The notes: a model not told the origin generated them from the letters alone. A stretch of DNA of 64,000 bases from Chitinophaga vietnamensis (GCF_902167635.1 NZ_CABHMS010000003.1:310001-374000), one strand, 5' to 3'; counted from the stretch's first letter, positions 42,519-52,641 are shown. Translations and numbers: made by a program.

Positions 42519-44894
42519 ATGCGATATCTTTTCTTATCCGTCGTGATGATGGTAAGCTTCCACGTTCATGCACAACATTTTCAGCTCTGGTATCATCAAC
42601 CTGCCAGCGCTACAGCGCCCGATAACGGCAATGCCTGGAAAGATGATACAGCCTGGCTACAGGCACTACCCCTGGGTAACAGCAACATTGGTGCCATGGT
42701 GTTCGGCGATGTGAACCAGGAAAGGGTACAACTCAATGAAAAGACCCTCTGGAGCGGCAGTCAGGCCGATAACGACAACCCCCAGGCGCCACAATACCTA
42801 ACGCAGATCCGTCAATTATTATTTGAAGGCAAGTTCAAAGAAGCTACGGAGCTCACCAACAAAACACAGGTATGCAAAGGCGCCGGCTCCGGACAGGGTA
42901 ACGGCGCCAATGTGCCTTTCGGCTGCTATCAAACCCTGGGCGACCTGCGGCTCGACTTCCATCAACAGCACGGCTATACGAATTACCGCCGTGCCCTGCA
43001 TCTCGACAGCGCCCTCGTTACAGTGTCCTACGAACAGGAAGGCGTTACCTATACCCGGGAATATTTCACCAGCGCGCCCGCCAACGCGCTCGTCATCCGT
43101 ATCACCGCCAGCCGCAAAGGCGCCATCAGCTTAGATGCCACGCTCGACCGCCCCGAACGTTTCACCACTGAAACGGCTAACAACGAACTCGTAATGAGCG
43201 GACATCTTCACAACGGTAAAGGAGGAGACGGCATCGGCTACATGGCCCGCCTCAAAGCACGCAGCACCGGCGGCACACAATCGTATAACCGTAACCGTTT
43301 GTCCGTGCAGCATGCCGACGAAGTGATTCTCTATCTCACGGCGTCTACCAGCTACCTGCCGGTATATCCTTCGTATAGTGGCCGCCGTTATGAACAACTT
43401 ACCGCTGATGGCCTGAAGAAGGCCATGGCAAAGACTTACAAACAACTCAAACAGGAACACATCGCCGATTATCAGCGTTATTATAACCGCGTGTCCTTAC
43501 AGTTAGGGGAGATGGAGGGAGACGATACACCGACCGACATACGCCTGCGCCAGATGAAAACATCCGGCAATGATAACTACCTTACGGCCCTCTATTTTCA
43601 ATACGGCCGTTACCTGCTGATCTCTTCCGGCCGTGAAGGCACGCTGCCGGCCAATTTGCAGGGTATCTGGGCCAACAAGATACAGACCGCCTGGAATGGC
43701 GACTACCATACCAACATCAACATACAGATGAACTACTGGCTCGCGGAGAACACCAATCTTGGCGAAATGCATTTGTCGCTCACAGATTTCATCCGCGGCA
43801 TCGAGCAGCCGGCCACACGTTCGGCATCTGTGCAGTTCGGCGCCCATGGCTGGTGTGTGAACCCCATCGTGAATGTATGGGGCTTTACCTCTCCGGGCGA
43901 GCATCCTTCCTGGGGCCTCACCTCCGGCGCCAGCGGCTGGATATGCCAGCATCTGTGGGAGCACTATGCTTTCACACTCGATAAAAAATATCTGCAAACA
44001 GTATATCCTGTTTTAAAACATGCTGCCCTCTTTTATATGGACTGGCTCGTGAAAGATCCCGTAAGTGGCCAGCTGGTATCCGGTCCGGCCTCTTCACCGG
44101 AGAATGGCTTTATCGCACCGGATAGCAGTCATGGCAGCATCAGCATGGGACCGGCACACGATCAGGAGATCATCGCAGAATTATTTGGCAATGTCCTGAA
44201 AGCCGCTGCCATCCTGCAAGACAAAGACCCTGTGCTGCAAAAGATCGCAGCAGCCAGCGGGCAATTGTTGCAACCGAAGATCGGTGAAGACGGCCGCATC
44301 ATGGAGTGGGCGCAGCCTTTCCGCGAAACCGATCCCGGCCACCGGCATATGTCGCACCTCTATGCCTTATATCCCGGCTATGCCTTCAACGAGGCCAGCA
44401 CGCCGGCTTTTGTGGCTGCTGCGCGTAAATCGCTCGAATATCGCCTCTCTCACGGTGGCGGCTATACGGGATGGAGCGCCGCCTGGGTCACCAACCTCTG
44501 GGCCCGCCTGAAGAACGGCGATAAAGCCCTGCAAGCCTTCAACACCATCCTACACAACAAATCGGCCGACAACCTCTTTGATCTGCACCCGCCATTCCAG
44601 ATCGATGGCAATTTCGGCGCCGCTGCCGGCATCGCGGAAATGCTGCTGCAGAGCCACGAAGGACATATCACCCTTTTACCCGCCCTGCCTGCCTCCTGGC
44701 CCAACGGCAGCGTCAAAGGCCTCTGCGCCCGCGGCGGCTACATCATCGACCTCGAATGGCGCAACGGCCATTTACAGCAAGCTCGCATCCACTCCACCAA
44801 AGGCGGCCGCTGCGAGATAGTATACGGCCAAAAAACAACCACATTGCAAACCACTCCCGGCAGCACGCGAATGTTGTCTTACTCAGGATTATAA
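42519..44894 (+). CDS. GH95 alpha-L-fucosidase/galactosidase-like enzyme
   Basis: The product has 791 residues; ATG 42519 starts a signal peptide (MRYLFLSVVMMVSFHVHAQ), while the longer frame from 42378 has no such feature. It has an N-terminal super-sandwich (WLQALPLGNSNIGAMVFGDV), then an (alpha/alpha)6 barrel. Catalytic-site residues known from the bifidobacterial AfcA enzyme are present: the Asn pair in NINIQMNYW, Glu in SSPENGF and Asp in QIDGNFGAA. It removes terminal alpha-L-fucose or alpha-L-galactose. The last ten codons lie inside the arm of the palindrome at 44865-45130. No SusCD is adjacent. Confidence 0.9.
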   Translation: MRYLFLSVVMMVSFHVHAQHFQLWYHQPASATAPDNGNAWKDDTAWLQALPLGNSNIGAMVFGDVNQERVQLNEKTLWSGSQADNDNPQAPQYLTQIRQLLFEGKFKEATELTNKTQVCKGAGSGQGNGANVPFGCYQTLGDLRLDFHQQHGYTNYRRALHLDSALVTVSYEQEGVTYTREYFTSAPANALVIRITASRKGAISLDATLDRPERFTTETANNELVMSGHLHNGKGGDGIGYMARLKARSTGGTQSYNRNRLSVQHADEVILYLTASTSYLPVYPSYSGRRYEQLTADGLKKAMAKTYKQLKQEHIADYQRYYNRVSLQLGEMEGDDTPTDIRLRQMKTSGNDNYLTALYFQYGRYLLISSGREGTLPANLQGIWANKIQTAWNGDYHTNINIQMNYWLAENTNLGEMHLSLTDFIRGIEQPATRSASVQFGAHGWCVNPIVNVWGFTSPGEHPSWGLTSGASGWICQHLWEHYAFTLDKKYLQTVYPVLKHAALFYMDWLVKDPVSGQLVSGPASSPENGFIAPDSSHGSISMGPAHDQEIIAELFGNVLKAAAILQDKDPVLQKIAAASGQLLQPKIGEDGRIMEWAQPFRETDPGHRHMSHLYALYPGYAFNEASTPAFVAAARKSLEYRLSHGGGYTGWSAAWVTNLWARLKNGDKALQAFNTILHNKSADNLFDLHPPFQIDGNFGAAAGIAEMLLQSHEGHITLLPALPASWPNGSVKGLCARGGYIIDLEWRNGHLQQARIHSTKGGRCEIVYGQKTTTLQTTPGSTRMLSYSGL

Positions 44895-45130
44895 AGATTG
44901 AAAGGATTAGCAGGATTTTTTTTACAGGATTAATAAAGATTTTCTTGATTTAATGCGAAGATCAACGAGGTTCCAGCCCTTGAAGCGCTCAAAGCGCTTC
45001 AAGGGCTTCTTCGCTTAAATCCGCTACCATTGATCTTCGCATTAAATCAAGAAAATCTTTATTAATCCTGTAAAAAAAATCCTGTTAATCCTTTCAATCT
45101 TTATAATCCTGAGTAAGACAACATTCGCGT
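44865..45130. repeat. 266-nt palindrome with 101-nt arms overlapping the GH95 3' end
   Basis: The left arm 44865-44965 and right arm 45030-45130 are complementary over 101 nt with a single mismatch (G at 44910). The 64-nt centre contains another perfect hairpin (GCCCTTGAAGCGCT with its complement). The left arm begins 30 nt before the end of the GH95 reading frame, so it codes for the last residues and the stop codon. Outer parts are shared with 41752-41934 (GTTGTCTT-CTCAG, CAGGATT, ATTAATAAAGAT). Confidence 0.92.
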
Positions 45131-45153
45131 AACTTCGCTTTAAATCTTCGCTT

Positions 45154-45525
45154 ATGCTCAAGCAAACTAAGGCATTCAGCAGTTTTTCTTCCAATGATAT
45201 TCCGGCAGCGGCAAAATTCTATGCGGATATATTGGGGCTGGATGTAACGGAAACTAATGGGCTGCTCAAACTGCATATTGCCGGTGGTAACGATATCGTA
45301 GTATATCCGAAACCGAATCATGTGCCGGCAACGCATACTGTACTCAATTTTCCTGTAAGGGATATTGAGCAGACAGTAGATGAGCTGCATGCCAGAGGCA
45401 TACAGTTCCAGCAGTATGAAGGGCCTTTGAAAACAGACGAGAAAGGCATCTTTCGTGGCGCTGGCCCGCTGATCGCGTGGTTCACTGATCCGGCCGGGAA
45501 TATCTTGTCGGTGATACAGGAATAA
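45154..45525 (+). CDS. VOC/glyoxalase-superfamily protein
   Basis: The 123-residue protein has a single vicinal-oxygen-chelate domain with paired beta-alpha-beta-beta-beta modules (SNDIPAAAKFYADILGLDV, PVRDIEQTVDELHARGIQFQ, WFTDPAGNILSVIQ). The end motif DPAGN is typical of glyoxalase/bleomycin-resistance proteins. The substrate is unknown. It is 21 nt upstream of a Crp-family gene in the same direction. Confidence 0.87.
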   Translation: MLKQTKAFSSFSSNDIPAAAKFYADILGLDVTETNGLLKLHIAGGNDIVVYPKPNHVPATHTVLNFPVRDIEQTVDELHARGIQFQQYEGPLKTDEKGIFRGAGPLIAWFTDPAGNILSVIQE

Positions 45526-45546
45526 TTATCTTTTTATCTTCGCGCT

Positions 45547-46116
45547 GTGAACGATTTCTTTCAAACGCTGCAACAGATCATGCCCCTGTCGGAAGAGAGC
45601 AGGGACGCGCTTTCACAGGTACTGCAATATCGCGAAGAGAAAAAAGGCGTCATCCTCCAAAGGGCGGATGCGGTGTGCAGTCATGTGTTCTATATTGAAA
45701 AAGGATTAGCCCGCACCTATTATCTTAAAGATGGAAAAGATGTGACGGACTGGATCTCTACCGAGAAAAATTTTTCTACCTCCATACTCAGTTTTATCAC
45801 CCGGCAACCTGATAGAAGAACGATCGAACTATTGGAAGACAGTATCCTCTGGGGCCTTTACTACTACGACCTCGAACAGCTTTATAAAAAATATCATGAG
45901 ATAGAACGCTTCGGTCGCCTGCTGGTAAGCAATGGGCTGATACAGGTACAGCAACGTTTTGACGACCTCCATTTCGCCACTGCGGCAGAACGATATAAAA
46001 AATTGATGGATACCAATCCCACCATCATACAAAGAGTGCCCCTGGGCATGATTGCGTCTTACCTCGGTATCACGCCGGAAACGCTGAGCCGTATCCGTGC
46101 GCAACACAGTTTTTGA
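45547..46116 (+). CDS. Crp/Fnr-family transcriptional regulator
   Basis: The 189-residue protein starts at GTG 45547 (ATG 45580 is an alternative). It has the cyclic-nucleotide-binding fold (KKGVILQRADAVCSHVFYIE, GKDVTDWISTEKNFSTSILS) and a C-terminal HTH (RVPLGMIASYLGITPETLSR). It is the common Bacteroidota type without cysteine clusters. It serves here as an intact reference for the broken copy at 23647-24040. It precedes a DoxX gene by 55 nt, which is the likely target. Confidence 0.88.
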   Translation: MNDFFQTLQQIMPLSEESRDALSQVLQYREEKKGVILQRADAVCSHVFYIEKGLARTYYLKDGKDVTDWISTEKNFSTSILSFITRQPDRRTIELLEDSILWGLYYYDLEQLYKKYHEIERFGRLLVSNGLIQVQQRFDDLHFATAAERYKKLMDTNPTIIQRVPLGMIASYLGITPETLSRIRAQHSF

Positions 46117-46171
46117 TAAATGTCAAAGGACGGCGTGCAGCGCCTTCGCAACTTTGTGAAAAATCAAGGTT

Positions 46172-46531
46172 ATGAATACTATACTGTGGGTACTGCAAGT
46201 GCTGCTCGCCGCTACCTTCCTCTATTCCGGCGTGATGAAAGCCACACAAAGAAAGGAATACCTGATGACTATCGGGCAAACCGGCGCGGCCTATTTAAGT
46301 TACCCGGCGCTGCGTATGCTGGCCGTGGCAGAGATACTCGGCGCTGCCGGTATCATATTACCCTGGGCCTTGCACATCGCGCCGGTGCTTACTCCTATCT
46401 CGGCCCTGTGCTTTGCCCTGATCATGGCGCCGGCGTCAAGAATACACTACAGGAGAGGGGAGTATAAGTCCGTTGCCTTTAATATCTTTCTGTTTGTGAT
46501 CAGCATTTTTGTGGCCGTGCAAAGGTGGTGA
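46172..46531 (+). CDS. DoxX-family membrane protein
   Basis: The 119-residue protein has four transmembrane helices and the DoxX N-terminus LLAATFLYSGVMKATQRKEY. DoxX-like proteins are integral membrane proteins linked to redox or sulfur metabolism, but the role of this subgroup is not defined. It is in the same direction as the Crp-type regulator 55 nt upstream and followed by a hairpin. Confidence 0.82.
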   Translation: MNTILWVLQVLLAATFLYSGVMKATQRKEYLMTIGQTGAAYLSYPALRMLAVAEILGAAGIILPWALHIAPVLTPISALCFALIMAPASRIHYRRGEYKSVAFNIFLFVISIFVAVQRW

Positions 46532-46541
46532 TAAACAGGTG

Positions 46542-46574
46542 TTCCCTTGAGACCTTGAAAGCGTCTCAGGGGAA
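46542..46574 (+). terminator. hairpin after the DoxX gene
   Basis: TTCCCTTGAGAC and GTCTCAGGGGAA pair over 12 bp with one G-T wobble and a 9-nt loop. The hairpin begins 11 nt after the stop codon. No T tract follows, so it may be a factor-dependent or weak terminator. Confidence 0.4.
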
Positions 46575-46745
46575 TACATATTACGAAACCGATTTCGTTG
46601 GCCTGCATGGCCGGATGGCAAGACTTTCCATCATCTGCCTACTGCAAAAAAGCAATAATTTTTTTTCTTTCTTCCATGTGAAATACTAATTTGGCGACAG
46701 CTGGTTCCACGTATCTTTTCGTCTTACAAAGAAATTAATTTTCGC

Positions 46746-47753
46746 ATGGCATTCTTTCAGATGCTCTACCAGGAGGTGATCTCTTTTCTGGGTATAGAAC
46801 AACTGCTGGAGATGTACAAGACGGGTAACTATCAGTCGTTGCTGACGCTGAAAGGCGTGCTGGCTGCGGTTTCTCCGGTGATACCTTTTCTCTTGCTGAT
46901 AGAAGTGGTGCGGGCCCTGGTATATAAACGGTTTAAGATAGAAGATTATCGTATCCCTTTCTTCATCTTTATTGCAAACCGTTTTATATCGAGATTTATT
47001 TCTATTGCCGCCATTGCCTTTTGCATTGGCCTGTTTGAAAAATATAGTTTGCTGAAGACGGCTTTTACCTGGTACTGGCTGATCTATGGCTATATCGTGT
47101 GGGAACTGGCGCACTTTGTTTATCATTTCCTGGCGCATAAGGTGCGGATATTATGGTGTTTGCACGCTACCCATCATGCGCCGCAAGCCATGAACCTTTC
47201 TGTTACTTATGCACACTTTTTCCTTGAAGGACCCTATGCAGACGTGATCCGGACGAGTATCTGCATACTGGCAGGCGTGAATCCGCCCTTGCTGTTCTTT
47301 ATTATGTTTATTGACGGTACCTGGGGAGCATTTATTCACGTAGGTGAAAACATACTCCCTGATGGCAGGATGGGATTCCTGCAAAAGTATATCCTTACAC
47401 CCTCGTATCATCGTGTACATCATGCGCGTAATCCGCTTTATATGGATACGAATTTTTGCAACCTGCTCAATATATGGGATCGTGTATTTGGCACTTATCA
47501 ACCAGAAAAAAAAGAATTGGAAATTGAGTATGGTATTTCCCGCGAGATGAACCCCGGTAATTTCTGGGATGTTTATTTCGGCGAAATCTATTGCCTGTGG
47601 CGGGATGTAGCCCAAGCTCCCGGCATCAGGAATAAACTGCTCTATATCATTATGCCACCGGGATGGCGTCACACAGGCGCGCATAAAACTGCACGCAAGG
47701 CAAAACAGGAATACCTGGAATCCGCCACAGCAAAGACTATCACAAATCGTTAA
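46746..47753 (+). CDS. sterol desaturase / fatty acid hydroxylase family protein
   Basis: The 335-residue integral membrane protein has the three histidine boxes of this di-iron family: HFVYHFLAH, HATHHAP and HRVHHARN. Several hydrophobic helices surround them. Members hydroxylate or desaturate lipids, including carotenoids and fatty acids; in Bacteroidota the usual substrates are lipid acyl chains. No lipid biosynthesis genes are adjacent. ATG 46746 is the natural start. Confidence 0.88.
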   Translation: MAFFQMLYQEVISFLGIEQLLEMYKTGNYQSLLTLKGVLAAVSPVIPFLLLIEVVRALVYKRFKIEDYRIPFFIFIANRFISRFISIAAIAFCIGLFEKYSLLKTAFTWYWLIYGYIVWELAHFVYHFLAHKVRILWCLHATHHAPQAMNLSVTYAHFFLEGPYADVIRTSICILAGVNPPLLFFIMFIDGTWGAFIHVGENILPDGRMGFLQKYILTPSYHRVHHARNPLYMDTNFCNLLNIWDRVFGTYQPEKKELEIEYGISREMNPGNFWDVYFGEIYCLWRDVAQAPGIRNKLLYIIMPPGWRHTGAHKTARKAKQEYLESATAKTITNR

Positions 47754-47953
47754 TGTTAAGATAATAATCTGATAACACGATCCGCTATTAATTCAACAGC
47801 ACCATTTTTAGTTTTACAGCGTAATTGTCGCGCATGTATCCATTTGACACAAAACGCTGAATACTTTACGCCTGGCGGTTTTCAAGCTAATGCATCTTCC
47901 ATCAATGACAGCAGCCATTAACAATTAAAAAAAAGCTACTTAAAGATTGCTTT

Positions 47954-50900
47954 ATGAACAAAATCTATGATCGTAGGTTTTCTATGCGGTTTCCTGCAAA
48001 ACCGCTGCTTGCCTTCCTGTGCTGGATTGCCTTTATTTTACTTGCCTTGCCAGCTGCGCAGGCACAAGAAAAATACAAGGTGCAAGGCAGGATTACTGAC
48101 GACAAAAACCAGCCATTGCCCGGGGTGAGCATCTCCGAAGCCGGCACCCGCAGCGGCGTAGTAACCGACGCCGACGGCAATTATCGTTTAGACGTTACCG
48201 GTAGTAATGCCACCCTGCACATCGCCTTCGTAGGATTTAACAGCCAGGATGTACCGGTAAATGGTACACACCAGGTGAATATATCCCTTACGCCGCAACT
48301 CAAACAACTCAACGACGTGGTGATCACCGGTTATGGTAAAACCAGCAAGAAGAACGTGATCGGCGCCATCAGCTCCGTGAACGCCGGCGAATTTACACAA
48401 GGCGTGATCGCTTCTCCTTCCATGCTGCTGCAAGGTAAAGTGCCAGGCCTCACCATCACGAAAAGCGGTAACCCGAACCAGAACCCGACCGTGATCCTGA
48501 GAGGCCCCTCGACCCTGCGTAGCGGCGCACAGGAGCCTTTCTACGTGATCGACGGCGTGCCGGGCGCACCGATCGACATGGTAGCGCCAGATGATATCGC
48601 CAGCATCGATGTACTGAAAGATGGCGCCTCCACCGCCATCTATGGCGCCAGAGCGGCCAACGGCGTAATCATCGTTACCACCCGCCGCCCGAAAACAGAT
48701 CAGGTGCGCATCGCCTATAACGCTTATGTAGGTATGGAAAAAGTAGCCAAACGCCTGGAAGTGCTCACCGGCGACGAACTTCGTAAATACCTCGCGGATA
48801 ATGGCCAGGTGCTCGCTGCCGCCAACAACGACGTATATCCCGGCACTAACACGCCCGTGAATACCGACTGGCAGAAAGAAGTACAGCGCAACGCCGTATC
48901 GCAGAATCATAACCTCTCCGTAATGGGCGGTTCAAAAAATACCAACTACGGTTTCAGTGTCAACTATCTCAATAATCCAGGCATCATCAAAGGATCCGAT
49001 CTGAACAGGCTGGGCGTAAGAGCCAACGTAGAACAACGTGCATTCAACGATCGCCTGCGCCTCGGCATCAATATCTTCAATACCTCCACCAAACAGGACA
49101 ACGTGCCGGATGCCGTGTTTTCAAACATGCTCAATTACCTGCCCACTGTGCTCGTAACTCGCCCTGATGGCTCTTTCACAGAAGATTATGCCGGTAATAT
49201 CCGCGGTGGTTACAACCCGGTAGCGCTGATCGCTAACAATGCCGACCAAACGAAGATCAACAAGTTCCTCGCTAATGGCCTGGCTGAGGTGAAGATACTG
49301 CCCGGGCTCACTTATACGCTGAGCCTCTCCACCCAGCGCGAACAGGTGACCAGGAACGTATACTATAACAGCCTCTCCGTGCTCGCCAAAGGCGCCAATG
49401 GTAAAGCTAACCGCATGGCCTGGACCAACCAGCGCAATATCATCGAGTCTTATTTTAACTACGATAAAACCGTCGGTAAACATAACTTCAAAGTACTCGC
49501 CGGTTATTCCTGGCAGGAAGATCACAATGGCGACGGCTTTGGCGTGACCACACAAGGTTTCGGCAGCGACGCCCTGTCGTGGAACAACCTCGCCCTCAGC
49601 AACCCGCCTCCCGGTACCGTGGTATTCGATAACTCCGGCGCCACCACCCTTACCACCCTGCGCCTCATCTCTTATTACGGCAGGATCAATTATCAATATG
49701 CAGATAAATACTATTTCCAGGCCTCCCTGCGTAATGATGGTTCTTCTGCATTTGGTAAGAACAACCGCTGGGGTTATTTCCCCGCTGTATCAGCAGGATG
49801 GCGCATCAGCCAGGAGCCGTTCATGAAAAGCAATGGCTTCTTTGATGACCTCAAACTGCGTGTGAGCTATGGTATCTCCGGTAACTCGCTCGGCTTCGAT
49901 CCGCTGGCCGCACAGCTGCAATACAGCACCACCGGCCGTTACTATGATAATGGTAACCTGATCAATGCCATCGCGCCCGTACAGAATGCCAACCCTGACC
50001 TGAAATGGGAACGCACCGGCATGTTCAACGCCGGTATCGATTTCGCCATCTTCGACGGAAGACTGAGCGGCGCCGTTGACTACTACGACAAACAAACTTC
50101 TGATCTCATCTGGAACTACCCGGTATCTACCACACAATACATCACCACTACCTTGCTCGCCAACGTAGGAAAGGTAAGTAACAAAGGGGTAGAAGTAGTG
50201 TTAAATGCAGAACCCGTGCGCGGCCGGGATTTCTCCTGGAAAACATCCGTGAACGTATCGCACAATACGAATAGCATCAGCGCATTGTCCAGCGGGCGTT
50301 TTACGCTGAAGGATATCCCTACAGCCATCCTCGGTGGTAAAGGACAATCCGGCAACTGGAGCCAGAAGATCATGGAAGGCCAGCCTATCGGCACTTTCAC
50401 GCTGTTCCATTATCTCGGTAAAAACAAAGACGGCGTTTCCACCTATCAGAAAGCCGATGGTACTGTAACCACTTCGCCCAACATTGCTGACCTGATGCCG
50501 GCTGGCAACGCGCAACCCACGCTCACTTATGGCTGGAGCAACACCTTCACCTATAAAGGTTTTGACCTGAGCGTATTTATCCGCGGCGTATCCGGCAACA
50601 AGATCCTGAATGCGACCAAGGCAGCACTGAACACGCCAACAGACGCAAAAGTGACCAACGTGCTGAAATTTACACAGGGAGAGTCTTACAACGACAAGAA
50701 CTCCTTCCTGGTGTCTGACAGATTCCTGGAGAACGGCTCCTACCTGCGCATGGATAACCTCACCCTGGGATATACTTTCAAAACCAATAGTCCTTTCATC
50801 AACAAACTGCGTGTATACGGTAACGTTAATAACGTATTTACCATCACCAAATACACCGGTATCGATCCTGAAATGGACCTGGGTGGCCTTACGCCGGGTA

Positions 50901-50965
50901 TCGATGCAAGGAATTATTATCCTAAAACAAGGTCATTCATTTTTGGCCTGAATGCTATTTTCTAA
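47954..50965 (+). CDS. SusC-like TonB-dependent transporter (second pair)
   Basis: The 1003-residue protein has a signal peptide (ALPAAQAQEKY; an internal Met at 47984 may be the real start). It has a carboxypeptidase-D-like domain (ITDDKNQPLPGVSISEAGTR), the plug signature DVLKDGASTAIYGARAANG and a barrel ending FGLNAIF. It forms a complex with the SusD homologue that follows after 26 nt. No enzymes or regulators are next to this pair, so the cargo is unknown. Confidence 0.95.
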   Translation: MNKIYDRRFSMRFPAKPLLAFLCWIAFILLALPAAQAQEKYKVQGRITDDKNQPLPGVSISEAGTRSGVVTDADGNYRLDVTGSNATLHIAFVGFNSQDVPVNGTHQVNISLTPQLKQLNDVVITGYGKTSKKNVIGAISSVNAGEFTQGVIASPSMLLQGKVPGLTITKSGNPNQNPTVILRGPSTLRSGAQEPFYVIDGVPGAPIDMVAPDDIASIDVLKDGASTAIYGARAANGVIIVTTRRPKTDQVRIAYNAYVGMEKVAKRLEVLTGDELRKYLADNGQVLAAANNDVYPGTNTPVNTDWQKEVQRNAVSQNHNLSVMGGSKNTNYGFSVNYLNNPGIIKGSDLNRLGVRANVEQRAFNDRLRLGINIFNTSTKQDNVPDAVFSNMLNYLPTVLVTRPDGSFTEDYAGNIRGGYNPVALIANNADQTKINKFLANGLAEVKILPGLTYTLSLSTQREQVTRNVYYNSLSVLAKGANGKANRMAWTNQRNIIESYFNYDKTVGKHNFKVLAGYSWQEDHNGDGFGVTTQGFGSDALSWNNLALSNPPPGTVVFDNSGATTLTTLRLISYYGRINYQYADKYYFQASLRNDGSSAFGKNNRWGYFPAVSAGWRISQEPFMKSNGFFDDLKLRVSYGISGNSLGFDPLAAQLQYSTTGRYYDNGNLINAIAPVQNANPDLKWERTGMFNAGIDFAIFDGRLSGAVDYYDKQTSDLIWNYPVSTTQYITTTLLANVGKVSNKGVEVVLNAEPVRGRDFSWKTSVNVSHNTNSISALSSGRFTLKDIPTAILGGKGQSGNWSQKIMEGQPIGTFTLFHYLGKNKDGVSTYQKADGTVTTSPNIADLMPAGNAQPTLTYGWSNTFTYKGFDLSVFIRGVSGNKILNATKAALNTPTDAKVTNVLKFTQGESYNDKNSFLVSDRFLENGSYLRMDNLTLGYTFKTNSPFINKLRVYGNVNNVFTITKYTGIDPEMDLGGLTPGIDARNYYPKTRSFIFGLNAIF

Positions 50966-50991
50966 TCAACCTGTCCGTTAAATTTCAAGAT

Positions 50992-52641
50992 ATGAGATAT
51001 AAACAAATCCTTTGCATTTTCCTGCTTGCCGCGATGGCGCTGGCTGCGTGCAGCAAGCTGGATGTAGATGTGGAATCAAAATATACGCCTTCCAACTTCC
51101 CCACCAACAGCAGCTCTTATGCCGCCGCCATTGGCGCCGTATACTCACAGCTGGCCTGCTCCAAATCAGGCGATGCCACGTACTGGATGAATGGTACGGG
51201 TTTCAGCTACGCGGTGGATTACTGGATGTTGCAGGAATTTTCTACAGATGAAGCGATCATCCCTGTACGCGACGGTAACTGGGACGACGGTGGCAAATAC
51301 CGTTTCATGCACCTGCATACCTGGGGTAGCGCGCACCCTTTTGTGATCAGTACCTGGCAGTGGGGCTTCGGCGGCATCAACATTGCCAACAATGCGATCA
51401 ACCTCGTGAAAGGCCTGCCCGCCAGCGATTACAAGACCAATGCCATCGCAGAACTGAAAGCCATGCGCTCCCTGTTCTATTTCTTTATGATGGACTCTTA
51501 CGGCAATGTTCCTATTATCGATACTTTCCCGATAAGCGCGCCGCCAGCCACCAAACAACGTAAAGAAGTATTTGCCTTCATCGAGAGCACATTGAAGTCG
51601 GTGATTCCAAACCTTACTACCAAAGTAGATGGAAGCACTTATGGCCGCGCTACCAAATGGATGGCATTTGCCCTGCTGGAAAAAATGTACCTCAATGCGG
51701 AATACTATACCGGCACGCCGCGTTACACTGACGCCGTAGCCATGGCCGACAGCATCCTCGCGAATGCGCCGTATACGCTGGATGCAGACTATCGCTCTAT
51801 CTTCAAACCGGATAATGGTCCGCAGATCAAGGAAACCATTTTTGCGATCCCTTACGATGCTAACCTGATCCCCGGTTGCCACTTCACCCGTTTCGACCTG
51901 CATCCTTTCTTAAAGGCGCGTTTCGACCTGCCGGATGCATTTGGCCCGAGTATCGCTACCAGCACCATTCCTGATTTCTATGCTTACTTCAATCAGCCGA
52001 ATGATGTCCGCAACAGCACCTGGCTGGTGGGCAAACAAAACAATAAAGATGGGACTCCTAACATTGTGCATACCACTACCAAAACCCTCGATGCCTCTTA
52101 TAGCGGCCCCGATGCACCGATCGACTGGTGGGTGGAGATCACCCCTGAGCTGACCCTGAAACCCGGATCAGAAGCGAAGCTCGATATTGGCAACGACCTG
52201 AAAGCGCAGCTGAAAGGTGTTCGCTCTATCAAATACTACCCTGACAAAAACATCAACACCACCACCCGTTTCGAAAATACCGATGTGCCGGTATTCCGTC
52301 TGGCCGATGTGATAATGATGAAAGCAGAGGCCATCCTCCGCGGCGCTGCGCCAACCGTAGTAAACGGCGAATTACAAACTGCCGATGTGCTGGTAAACAA
52401 GATCCGCACCCGCGCGGGCACCACGCCCTGGGCAGGTACCACCTTATCCATGCTGCTCGAAGAGCGCGCCCGTGAATTCGCCTGGGAAGCCTGGAGAAGA
52501 AATGACCTGATCCGCTTCGGCAAGTTCGAAGGTAAATGGGGCTTCAAACAAGCGGACAACGACGTTTTCCGCCGCGTATTCCCGATCCCCGCCATCGAAC
52601 TGGCGCTGAACCCGAATTTGATACCCAATCCAGGTTATTAG
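50992..52641 (+). CDS. SusD/RagB-like lipoprotein (second pair)
   Basis: The 549-residue lipoprotein has the lipobox LAAC in AMALAACSKLDVDVE. SusD landmarks are present: AIAELKAMRSLFYFFMMDSY, VFRLADVIMMKAEAIL and the C-terminal EERAREFAWEAWRRNDLIRF. It partners with the SusC transporter upstream. Its stop codon is the first part of the 70-nt arm of the palindrome at 52640-52801. Confidence 0.94.
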   Translation: MRYKQILCIFLLAAMALAACSKLDVDVESKYTPSNFPTNSSSYAAAIGAVYSQLACSKSGDATYWMNGTGFSYAVDYWMLQEFSTDEAIIPVRDGNWDDGGKYRFMHLHTWGSAHPFVISTWQWGFGGINIANNAINLVKGLPASDYKTNAIAELKAMRSLFYFFMMDSYGNVPIIDTFPISAPPATKQRKEVFAFIESTLKSVIPNLTTKVDGSTYGRATKWMAFALLEKMYLNAEYYTGTPRYTDAVAMADSILANAPYTLDADYRSIFKPDNGPQIKETIFAIPYDANLIPGCHFTRFDLHPFLKARFDLPDAFGPSIATSTIPDFYAYFNQPNDVRNSTWLVGKQNNKDGTPNIVHTTTKTLDASYSGPDAPIDWWVEITPELTLKPGSEAKLDIGNDLKAQLKGVRSIKYYPDKNINTTTRFENTDVPVFRLADVIMMKAEAILRGAAPTVVNGELQTADVLVNKIRTRAGTTPWAGTTLSMLLEERAREFAWEAWRRNDLIRFGKFEGKWGFKQADNDVFRRVFPIPAIELALNPNLIPNPGY

